Assembly (NCBI GenBank): GCA_964446945.1
Contig: CAYUQO010000009.1
Location: 1 to 64,000 of the forward strand
Source: CAIYRG01 sp964446945
GTDB lineage: Bacteria > Pseudomonadota > Alphaproteobacteria > Micropepsales > Micropepsaceae
Direction of reading: 5' to 3'
Length of the DNA: 64,000 nucleotides
The position numbers were made by a program, and so were the translations under genes. Shown piece by piece: positions 42,029 through 49,750 of the stretch (positions within the stretch are counted from its first letter, which is position 1; every line of letters begins with the position of its first letter). Below the pieces are notes generated by a model, which did no database searches, was not told the origin of the DNA, and saw nothing but the letters and a program-made list of their open reading frames with translations.

Positions 42029-45000
42029 TTATGCCGCCTGGATCTTGCGCGGGTCGTAATTGAGGTTTGGACCCAGCCAGCGTTCGGCTTCGGCGATGGT
42101 CCAGTTTTTGCGCGCGGCGTAATCTTCCACCTGGTCGCGTTCGAGCTTGCCGACCCCAAAATAACGCGCGTCGGGATGGCTGAAATACAGTCCGCAGACG
42201 GACGACGAGGGCCACATCGCGAAATTCTCGGTCAGCTTGACGCCCGCGCGCGCCGTCGCATCCAGCAGCCGGAACAGGGTCGGCTTTTCGCTATGGTCCG
42301 GTTGCGCCGGATAACCGGGAGCAGGGCGGATGCCACGGTAACTCTCGGCGATGAGCTCCTCGTTGGAGAGATTTTCATCCGGCGCATAACCCCAGAATTC
42401 CCGCCGGACGCGGCGGTGGAGATATTCCGCAAACGCTTCGGCAAACCGGTCGGCGAGTGCGCTCAACAGGATGGCGCTGTAATCGTCTTTTTCCGCCCTG
42501 AAGCGGGCAGCGATTTCATCTTCGCCAAAACCGCCGGTCAGCGCGAAGGCGCCAATGTGGTCGGGGATTCTGGTGCCCGAAGGCGCAATATAATCGGCCA
42601 GCGCCAGATTCGGCGTGTTGCGTTCGCGCGCGACCTGCTGGCGCAGCGTGTGCAGCACGGCGATGCGATGCGTGCGGGTTTCGTCCGCGTAAACCACGAT
42701 GTCATCGCCTTCGCCTTCGGCGGGCCAAAATCCGTATACCGCACGCGCGGATAGCCAGTTCTCGTCCCTGATCCGCTGGAGCATCGCCTGTGCATCGGAA
42801 AACAGAGCACGTGCGGCCGGGCCCGCATTTGGATCATCCAGCAACTGCGGATAGCGGCCCTTCATTTCCCAGGCATGAAAGAACGGCGACCAGTCGATGA
42901 ACGGGATCAGTTCGGCGAGGTTGCATGAAATGTCGCGTACACCCAGAAACTGCGGTTTCGGCGGCGCGTAATTGGCCCAGTCCGGCGCAAAGCGGTTGGC
43001 GCGCGCCTGACCCAGCGTCAGCCGGCGTTGCGGACCACGCTGTGCATCATGTGACGCGATGATCTTCGCGTATTCGTTGCGCACGTCCCCGATATAGGAC
43101 GCTCGCGTTTCCTTCGAAATCAGACTCGCGACGACGCCGACGGCGCGGGACGCGTCATTCACGTAGACTGTCTGCCCGCGCCGGTAATTCGGATGAATCT
43201 TGACCGCGGTGTGGACGCGGCTGGTGGTTGCGCCACCGATCAACAGCGGAATGTCGAAACCTTCGCGCTCCATCTCGGCGGCGACATGACACATCTCGTC
43301 GAGCGAGGGGGTGATCAGGCCGGACAACCCAATCGCATCGGCGTTCTTCTCGCGCGCGGTCTCAAGGATGCGCGCTGACGGAACCATGACGCCGAGATCT
43401 TCAATCTCATAGCCATTGCATTGCAACACCACACCGACAATGTTCTTGCCGATATCGTGCACGTCACCTTTGACCGTGGCGAGCACGATGCGGCCGGCCG
43501 ACTCACGTCGCTGGCCCTCTTTTTCGGCTTCCATGAACGGAATCAGATAGGCGACTGCCTTTTTCATCACGCGCGCGGACTTCACCACCTGCGGCAGGAA
43601 CATTTTTCCGCTGCCGAACAGGTCACCGACAATATTCATGCCGGTCATCAGCGGCCCTTCGATGACATCGAGCGGGCGCTTCGCGGTGCGCCGCACTTCC
43701 TCGACATCGCCGGTGACAAAATCGGCGATGCCGTGCACCAGCGCATGCGTCAGCCGCTCGGGCGCGGGCAGGGCGCGCCACGCGAGCTCCTGCTCGGGGC
43801 TCTGCTGGCTTCCCGCATTACGATAGCGCTGCGCCAGGTCCAGCAAACGTTCCGTCGCATCATTGCGCCGGTTGAATAGCACGTCCTCGATCGCATCGCG
43901 CAGCTCGGCGGGAATGTCCTCATATACCGGCAGGTTGCCGGCATTGACGATGCCCATATCCATTCCGGCCTTGATCGCGTGATAGAGGAAGATCGAATGC
44001 ATCGCCTCGCGCACGTGTTCATTGCCGCGAAATGAAAACGAGAAATTCGACACGCCGCCGGAGATGTGCGCGAAAGGCAGCGCCTGGCGGATGATCTGGG
44101 CGGCATCGATAAAGGCGCGGCCGTAATTATTGTGTTCCTCGATTCCGGTCGCGACCGCGAAGATATTGGGATCGAAGATGATATCTTCGGGCGGAAAGCC
44201 GACGCGGTCGACCAGGATTTCATAGGCGCGCCGGCAGATCTGGAATTTGCGCTCCATGGTGTCCGCCTGGCCCTGTTCATCAAAGGCCATCACGACGACA
44301 GCCGCGCCATAGCGGCGGACTTTCTGCGCCGCCTCGATGAATGCCGCTTCGCCTTCCTTCAGACTGATGGAATTCACCACCGGCTTGCCCTGCACGCATT
44401 TCAGGCCCGCTTCGATGACGCTCCATTTCGAAGAATCGATCATCACCGGCACCCGCGCGATATCCGGTTCGGCGGCGGCCATCCGCAGGAAGCGCGACAT
44501 GACCGCTTCGGAATCGATCAGTCCTTCGTCCATATTGATGTCAATCAGCTGCGCGCCGTTCTCGACCTGACTGCGCGCCACTTCCAGCGCGCCATCGAAA
44601 TCGCCGGCCACGATCAATTTGCGAAACCGCGCCGATCCCGTGATGTTGGTGCGCTCGCCGATATTGACGAAATTCATTTCCGGATTGAGCGCGAAGGGTT
44701 CGAGTCCTGACAGGCGCAGCCGGCGCGGCTTTTCCGGAATTTTGCGCGGCGCGATCCCCCGTGTGACTTCCGCAAAGGCATGGATATGCGCGGGCGTCGT
44801 GCCGCAGCAGCCACCGACGATGTTGACCAAACCTTCGCGCGCGAATTCCTCGATATAGGCCGCCATGGATTCCGGCGTCTCGTCATAGCCACCGAATTCA
44901 TTCGGCAGGCCGGCATTGGGATGAGCGCTGGTCAGCGTATCGGCAATTTCGGCAAGATCGGCGACGTAGGGCCGCAGCTCTTTGGGGCCGAGCGCACAAT

Positions 45001-45742
45001 TCAGTCCAAAAGCAAAAGGCGATGCGTGGCGCAGTGAATGCCAGAATGCTTCCACCGTCTGGCCGGTCAGGGTGCGGCCGGAGAGATCGGTAATCGTGCC
45101 GGAAATCCACACCGGAAGCCGTTCGCCCAGTTCGGCGAAAACTTCCTCGACACCATAGATCGCCGCCTTGGCGTTGAGCGTGTCGAAGACAGTTTCGATC
45201 AGGATCAGGTCCGAGCCGCCGCGGATCAGCGCGCGGGTGGCGTCGGCATAGCTGCGCGACAGAGTGTCGAAATCGATGTTGCGGAAACCTGGATCGTTGA
45301 CATCGGGAGACAGTGACGCCGTGCGGTTGGTCGGTCCCAACACGCCGGCCACAATCCGCGGGCGATCGGGCGTGGAACATGCGTCACAAACTTCACGCGC
45401 CAGACGCGCCGACGTTTCGTTCAATTCCGTGACCAGGGATTCCATGCCGTAATCGGCCTGGCTGATCGCGGTGGAATTGAAACTGTTGGTCTCGAGAATG
45501 TCGGCGCCGGCCTTGAGATAGGCGCGGCCGATCTCGCGGACAATATCCGGTTGGGTCAGAACCAGAAGATCGTTATTGCCTTTGAGATCGCGCGGATGAT
45601 CCGCGAATCGTCGCCCGCGGAAGTCGGATTCCGACAGCCGGTAATTCTGGATCATCACGCCCCATGCGCCGTCGAGCAGCAGGATGCGTTCACGTGCGGT
45701 GGCGGTCAGCCACTCAATTCTGGATTTGCGTGAGCTGTTCAT
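42029..45742 (-). CDS. metH: Cobalamin-dependent methionine synthase
   Basis: A 1237-residue four-module enzyme moving a methyl group from methyl-tetrahydrofolate via cobalamin to homocysteine. Modules in order: homocysteine domain (LLLDGAWGVMIQNYRL; zinc Cys pair VGGCCGTTPAHI near 309), pterin domain (FVNIGERTNITGSARF), B12 domain (TVKGDVHDIGKNIVGVVLQC, cobalt-ligand His near 761) and the C-terminal AdoMet reactivation domain. Full length. ATG 45742 overlaps the metF stop by 4 nt. No cobalamin riboswitch is seen in front of the operon. Confidence 0.97.
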   Translation of the reverse strand: MNSSRKSRIEWLTATARERILLLDGAWGVMIQNYRLSESDFRGRRFADHPRDLKGNNDLLVLTQPDIVREIGRAYLKAGADILETNSFNSTAISQADYGMESLVTELNETSARLAREVCDACSTPDRPRIVAGVLGPTNRTASLSPDVNDPGFRNIDFDTLSRSYADATRALIRGGSDLILIETVFDTLNAKAAIYGVEEVFAELGERLPVWISGTITDLSGRTLTGQTVEAFWHSLRHASPFAFGLNCALGPKELRPYVADLAEIADTLTSAHPNAGLPNEFGGYDETPESMAAYIEEFAREGLVNIVGGCCGTTPAHIHAFAEVTRGIAPRKIPEKPRRLRLSGLEPFALNPEMNFVNIGERTNITGSARFRKLIVAGDFDGALEVARSQVENGAQLIDINMDEGLIDSEAVMSRFLRMAAAEPDIARVPVMIDSSKWSVIEAGLKCVQGKPVVNSISLKEGEAAFIEAAQKVRRYGAAVVVMAFDEQGQADTMERKFQICRRAYEILVDRVGFPPEDIIFDPNIFAVATGIEEHNNYGRAFIDAAQIIRQALPFAHISGGVSNFSFSFRGNEHVREAMHSIFLYHAIKAGMDMGIVNAGNLPVYEDIPAELRDAIEDVLFNRRNDATERLLDLAQRYRNAGSQQSPEQELAWRALPAPERLTHALVHGIADFVTGDVEEVRRTAKRPLDVIEGPLMTGMNIVGDLFGSGKMFLPQVVKSARVMKKAVAYLIPFMEAEKEGQRRESAGRIVLATVKGDVHDIGKNIVGVVLQCNGYEIEDLGVMVPSARILETAREKNADAIGLSGLITPSLDEMCHVAAEMEREGFDIPLLIGGATTSRVHTAVKIHPNYRRGQTVYVNDASRAVGVVASLISKETRASYIGDVRNEYAKIIASHDAQRGPQRRLTLGQARANRFAPDWANYAPPKPQFLGVRDISCNLAELIPFIDWSPFFHAWEMKGRYPQLLDDPNAGPAARALFSDAQAMLQRIRDENWLSARAVYGFWPAEGEGDDIVVYADETRTHRIAVLHTLRQQVARERNTPNLALADYIAPSGTRIPDHIGAFALTGGFGEDEIAARFRAEKDDYSAILLSALADRFAEAFAEYLHRRVRREFWGYAPDENLSNEELIAESYRGIRPAPGYPAQPDHSEKPTLFRLLDATARAGVKLTENFAMWPSSSVCGLYFSHPDARYFGVGKLERDQVEDYAARKNWTIAEAERWLGPNLNYDPRKIQAA

Positions 45743-46635
45743 GCCGCTGCCGGTTTTTGCGCGTCGGGTTTGATGCCGAGAATGTTGCACACGGCAAAAG
45801 TCAGCTCGGCCTGATTGAGCGTGTAAAAGTGAAACTGGTCGAAGCCTTCGGCTTTCAATTCGCGCACCTGCTCAACCAGCACCGCCGATGCGACGAGCTT
45901 TCGGCTTTCGAGATCGTCATCGAGTTTTTCGTACAGTCCGCGCAGCCATTCCGGAACGGTCGCGCCGCAGCGTCCGGACATCCGCACGACGCCCTTGAAA
46001 TTTGTGGTCGGCATAAGTCCGGGCACGATCGGTACATCAATGCCGGCTTTGCGCGCGCGATCCCGGAAACGGGCGTAAACCGCGGTGTCGAATGCAAACT
46101 GGGTGATTGCGCGCGTCGCCCCCGCATCGATTTTGGCTTTGAGGACATTCAGGTCCCATTCGAGATCGGGCGAGTCGGGATGCTTTTCGGGATAGGCCGA
46201 GACACTGATCTCAAACGGCGCAATCGCACGAATGCCGCGCACCAATTCGGCCGTTGTCTGATAGCCATCGGAATGCGCGCAGTAGGCCTGACCCGGATCG
46301 GGCATGTCGCCGCGCAAAGCCACGATATGCCGCACACCGGCCTGCCAGTAATCGCGAATGACGTTGTCGACGATCTCGCGCGGCGCGCCGACACAGGTGA
46401 GATGCGCCGCGGGTTTCAGATCGGTCTCATCGATGATCCTTTTCACCGTGGCATGGGTCCGGTCGCGCGTCGAGCCGCCGGCGCCATAAGTGACGGACAC
46501 AAAGCGCGGCCGCAGCGGCGAAAGCCGGCGAATGGAATTCCACAGCTGGGTTTCCATTTCCTGCGTTCTGGGCGGGAAAAACTCGAACGACACCGCAGAT
46601 TCGGATTTGTGTTCGGCCAGGGTTTTCAGGCTCAC
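45739..46635 (-). CDS. metF: Methylenetetrahydrofolate reductase
   Basis: A 298-residue flavoprotein TIM barrel that makes 5-methyl-tetrahydrofolate, the methyl donor used by MetH encoded next. Motifs: VSFEFFPPRTQEMETQLWN at the start, FVSVTYGAGGSTRDRTH, HLTCVGAPREIVDNV, FDTAVYARF, FHFYTLNQAEL near the end. It overlaps both neighbours by 4 nt (ATGA), so the three genes form one tightly coupled operon. Confidence 0.96.
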   Translation of the reverse strand: MSLKTLAEHKSESAVSFEFFPPRTQEMETQLWNSIRRLSPLRPRFVSVTYGAGGSTRDRTHATVKRIIDETDLKPAAHLTCVGAPREIVDNVIRDYWQAGVRHIVALRGDMPDPGQAYCAHSDGYQTTAELVRGIRAIAPFEISVSAYPEKHPDSPDLEWDLNVLKAKIDAGATRAITQFAFDTAVYARFRDRARKAGIDVPIVPGLMPTTNFKGVVRMSGRCGATVPEWLRGLYEKLDDDLESRKLVASAVLVEQVRELKAEGFDQFHFYTLNQAELTFAVCNILGIKPDAQKPAAA

Positions 46636-47618
46636 GCTGCGGCCTCTGTTGTGCTGTTTTGCGTGCCGGCCATCCGCTCGCCCAGCCAGATGACGACGCT
46701 GAGGGCCTGATGACTGGGCGGCGCGAAAGTTTCGGTCGCGACCTCACTCAGTCCGGCTGAGCGGAACCAGCTTTCCACTTCGCTGCCGGAAAATCCGAGG
46801 CGGCGATGGGCGAAATCGCTGCGCAGATATTCGAGTTCGTGCGGGGCAAAGTCGGCGATCAGGATCCGTCCGCCGGCGCGCAAGACGCGCGCCGCTTCGC
46901 CGATCGCCGCGAGAGGATCGTCGAGGAAGTGCAGGACCTGATGGAATATGACGGCATCAAAACCTTCGCGGGCGCTGCCGTCTGCGAAGGGCAGCCGGTA
47001 CACATCACCACGGCGCACCTGACAATTCCCGATCCCGGCATTTGCCAGCCGGTCGCGCGCGATGGTGAGCATTTCCGGGCTGCTGTCGATGCCGATGCCG
47101 CGCCGGATATAGGGCGACAACAATTCCAGAATGCGGGCTGTGCCCGTTCCGGCATCGAGAACAGTTTCGAGCGGCGCCCGCCGCAACAGGCGGGTGATCG
47201 CGGTTTCAACTTCGCTTTCCGGGACATGCAGCGCGCGGATTTTCTCCCATTGCGCGGCATTGGCGGAGAAATAGCTGGCAGCCTGGCGAGCACGTTCTTC
47301 GCGAACCTGTTTCAGCCGTCCAAGATCGCCCTTCAGTTCGGAATTCTGGTCGACTGCTGCAAGCTGCGTGAGAAGCCTGGTCAATTGGGCGGCTTCGCCG
47401 CGCTCACTGCCGCGGTAAAATACCCAGGCGCCTTCCTTGATTCGCTCCAGCAGGCCGGCGTCGCAGAGCAGTTTCAGGTGCCGGCTTATCCGAGGTTGAC
47501 TTTGTCCAATGATGTCCGTGACTTCGCTGACGGTTAGCTCGGCCCTGGCAAGCAGAAGCAGCAGGCGCAATCGTGTCGGATCGCCTGCAGCGCGCAGCAT
47601 GCCGAGTAGTTGGTCCAT
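46632..47618 (-). CDS. ArsR HTH-methyltransferase fusion, probable SAH-responsive regulator of met genes
   Basis: A 328-residue fusion. Residues ~1-90 form an ArsR winged helix (LRAAGDPTRLRLLLLLARAE, IGQSQPRISRHLKLLCDAGL); ~130-300 a class I methyltransferase fold (VLDAGTGTARILELLSPYI, GIGIDSSPEM, ILIADFAPHELEYLRSDFAH). This architecture is that of SahR, which senses S-adenosylhomocysteine and controls methionine-cycle genes in proteobacteria; position before metF-metH fits. ATG 47618 is chosen over TTG 47627. A perfect palindrome at 47634-47649 lies 15 bp upstream. Confidence 0.85.
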   Translation of the reverse strand: MDQLLGMLRAAGDPTRLRLLLLLARAELTVSEVTDIIGQSQPRISRHLKLLCDAGLLERIKEGAWVFYRGSERGEAAQLTRLLTQLAAVDQNSELKGDLGRLKQVREERARQAASYFSANAAQWEKIRALHVPESEVETAITRLLRRAPLETVLDAGTGTARILELLSPYIRRGIGIDSSPEMLTIARDRLANAGIGNCQVRRGDVYRLPFADGSAREGFDAVIFHQVLHFLDDPLAAIGEAARVLRAGGRILIADFAPHELEYLRSDFAHRRLGFSGSEVESWFRSAGLSEVATETFAPPSHQALSVVIWLGERMAGTQNSTTEAAA

Positions 47619-47633
47619 AGCGTTCAACTGGAT

Positions 47634-47649
47634 ATAAAGATATCTTTAT
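47634..47649. promoter_or_regulatory. 16-bp perfect palindrome, candidate operator of the regulator-metF-metH operon
   Basis: ATAAAGATATCTTTAT is a perfect palindrome in an otherwise GC-rich region. A further CTTTATA half-site lies at 47652-47658. Its position just upstream of the ArsR-type gene suits autoregulation; ArsR proteins bind AT-rich palindromes of this type. Confidence 0.68.
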
Positions 47650-47776
47650 GTCTTTATAGACTGAGAAACCGAATGTGTCAAAGCATGGTTCCAGCCATCG
47701 ATATTAAAAATTCCGGCATATTCTTTCGCTTCCGTTCGTATATTGACGGAAGCTTCGCCGGGACTGCGTCACCAAC

Positions 47777-48502
47777 ATGAATATCTCTCTCCGCCTGAAT
47801 GCCGCGCTTACGCTATGCCTTGTCCTTATGGGCTGTGCCGGAATGCCGATGAACGGCAGCGATGTTTACGATCCCTTCGAAAAGGAAAACCGCGTATTTT
47901 TCGACGTCAGTCTCCGGCTCGACCGGGCGATCCTCAGGCCCGCTGCGGTCGCCTATAGCCGCGGAGTGCCGCAAGCGGTGCGGGACAGCGTCCGGAACTT
48001 CATCGATAATCTCAGTTCGCCGGTGGTATTCGCCAATGATGTGCTGCAGGGCGATGTCGACAAGGCGGGCGCCACGCTGTTTCGGATTGGTGTGAATTCC
48101 ACGGTCGGAATCGGCGGGCTGTTCGATCCCGCGACGAAATTTGGCTACCCGCGTCATTCCAATGATTTCGGCATTACACTTGGAGATTATGGTGTCGGCG
48201 AGGGGCCGTATCTGTTCATCCCCGTGATCGGCCCGTCCAACGCGCGGGATACGACAGGTTATGTGACCGATTGGGCCTTCGACCCATTCTTCTATATCCC
48301 GCTGCGCGAGAACTTTTACTGGCAGTTCGGCCGCACGGTGCTTGACGATGTCGATGCGCGTTCGCGCAACCTGACCACGCTGGATGAAATTCAAAAATCT
48401 TCGCTGGATTTCTACGCCACGGTGCGCAGCCTGTATCACCAGCAACGCGAATCGCAGATTAATGGCGGCATGCCATCGATGCAGAATTTACCGAATTTTT
48501 GA
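47777..48502 (+). CDS. mlaA: Phospholipid-transport lipoprotein MlaA
   Basis: A 241-residue outer-membrane lipoprotein (lipobox LVLMGC) that removes mislocalised phospholipids from the outer leaflet. Motifs: DVYDPFEKENRVFFDVSLRL near residue 29, VRNFIDNLSSPVVFANDVLQ, FRIGVNSTVGIGGLFDPATK, FGITLGDYGVGEGPYLFIPV. It is followed 94 nt later by mlaC. The inner-membrane MlaFEDB genes are not here. Confidence 0.95.
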   Translation: MNISLRLNAALTLCLVLMGCAGMPMNGSDVYDPFEKENRVFFDVSLRLDRAILRPAAVAYSRGVPQAVRDSVRNFIDNLSSPVVFANDVLQGDVDKAGATLFRIGVNSTVGIGGLFDPATKFGYPRHSNDFGITLGDYGVGEGPYLFIPVIGPSNARDTTGYVTDWAFDPFFYIPLRENFYWQFGRTVLDDVDARSRNLTTLDEIQKSSLDFYATVRSLYHQQRESQINGGMPSMQNLPNF

Positions 48503-48596
48503 GGGCAGGCGTGCAGGATGAATTCGGAACGAAGGATCACAAGCGGACGTTTGCCCATTTGGAACTGGAGCATTCCGTAAAATCCAGGAGGCGGAT

Positions 48597-49271
48597 ATGA
48601 ACAGAATACTCGCTTTATGGCGGGGATTTGCGGCCCAACTGCTGGCGTTTGCCATCCTTGCGGCGGTAGCGGCTTCGGCGCAGCCCGCGCTTGCGCAGAG
48701 CAACCCCGCGGAAGCATTCGTGCAACAAAATGTCGATCGCGGCTATCAAATCCTCAACAATCAGGGACTGTCGCCCGAACAGCGGCGCGAGCAATTCAAG
48801 AGTTTCCTGCTGAATCTGACCGATCTTCACCGGATCGGAACGTTTACGCTGGGGCAATATGCGAACAGTGCATCGCCGGCGGATCTGGACGCTTTCAATA
48901 AGGCGTTTGAAGAGTACGCCGTTACGACTTACGAATCCCGGCTCGGCAAGTACAGTGGCCAGACGCTGAAGGTGACCGGCTCGCAAATGCGCGCGCCCGA
49001 CGACGTGGTTGTGAATGCCGTCGTCACGGCCGCCGCCGGAGGTGGAAGCCAGCAGCCGATCCACGTGGCATTCCGTGTACGGAAAACTCCGGACGGACGC
49101 CCGATCATCACCGACATGCAGGTTGAAGGCATTTGGCTGGCGCTGTCCGAGCGTTCGGATTTCACCGGCTTCCTGCAACAGCATGGTGGAAGTGTCGCCC
49201 AGCTTGCCGACCACCTCCGCACCGAGGCCGACCAGGTTCGTGCCGAGTCGCACGGGGGAACGCTGGGCTAA
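48597..49271 (+). CDS. mlaC: Periplasmic phospholipid-binding protein MlaC
   Basis: A 224-residue exported protein with signal peptide ending QPALAQ. It ferries phospholipids between MlaA and the inner-membrane MlaFEDB complex. Motifs: AEAFVQQNVDRGYQILNN, LDLHRIGTFTLGQY-type segment (LTDLHRIGTFTLGQYANSAS), FNKAFEEYAVTTYESRLGKY, ITDMQVEGIWLALSERSDF. Co-directional with mlaA. Ends before a strong terminator at 49296. Confidence 0.93.
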   Translation: MNRILALWRGFAAQLLAFAILAAVAASAQPALAQSNPAEAFVQQNVDRGYQILNNQGLSPEQRREQFKSFLLNLTDLHRIGTFTLGQYANSASPADLDAFNKAFEEYAVTTYESRLGKYSGQTLKVTGSQMRAPDDVVVNAVVTAAAGGGSQQPIHVAFRVRKTPDGRPIITDMQVEGIWLALSERSDFTGFLQQHGGSVAQLADHLRTEADQVRAESHGGTLG

Positions 49272-49295
49272 GCGTCTTTCCCTCAAGGAACTGGT

Positions 49296-49330
49296 TTTCG
49301 GGCGCCCCTGGCGCCCGAAAGCTTTTTGGG
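49296..49330 (+). terminator. Rho-independent terminator after mlaC
   Basis: TTTCGGGCGCC-CCT-GGCGCCCGAAA is a perfect 11-bp stem with a 3-nt loop. GCTTTTTGG follows at once. It ends the mlaA-mlaC transcript 25 nt after the stop. Confidence 0.88.
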
Positions 49331-49466
49331 CATCAAATCAGCTGGAGGCGAGAGGACGCGGGCGATTGCCGGCCCCGGATTTGCCTCGATTTTTTCCCAC
49401 GATGGCGTAATTTCCCGGCCATAAGTTTGGAAATCGGCGTTTTTCCCCCTACTTAATGGCCCGGAC

Positions 49467-49655
49467 ATGACCAGGCGCGTTTTCGAAGATGAAGCCGGAT
49501 TGGTGGCAAGTGATAGGGACGGCACGCAAGAACCCATGCTTGACGGCCTGCCATCTGCGAGTTCCATCCTCTATGAAACCGGAAAAGCGGTTGCCGCGGC
49601 GCTTTGCGCCGCGATCCTGCTCGGTATCGTCATCGAGCTCGCAGGTCTAAGATAA
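49467..49655 (+). CDS. Small C-terminally anchored membrane protein, tentative
   Basis: A 62-residue ORF: acidic N-terminus (MTRRVFEDEAGLVASDRDG) and one C-terminal hydrophobic helix (AVAAALCAAILLGIVIELAG). It lies between the mlaC terminator and secDF, where yajC often precedes secD, but it does not resemble YajC. No clear Shine-Dalgarno. May be real; low certainty. Confidence 0.4.
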   Translation: MTRRVFEDEAGLVASDRDGTQEPMLDGLPSASSILYETGKAVAAALCAAILLGIVIELAGLR

Positions 49656-49750
49656 TGCCTGGTCTTCGCCACCGTCCGGCGATGAATGCGCCACAAACGG
49701 CGATCAGCCAGGTCAAACCCGTATTCAAATCCCAGAGGCAGGGGTGACAC

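Noticed and set aside
42029..47777. Cobalamin riboswitch before metF-metH
   Set aside because: The region upstream of the regulator gene is short and AT-rich with a palindrome, and shows no B12-box-like sequence.
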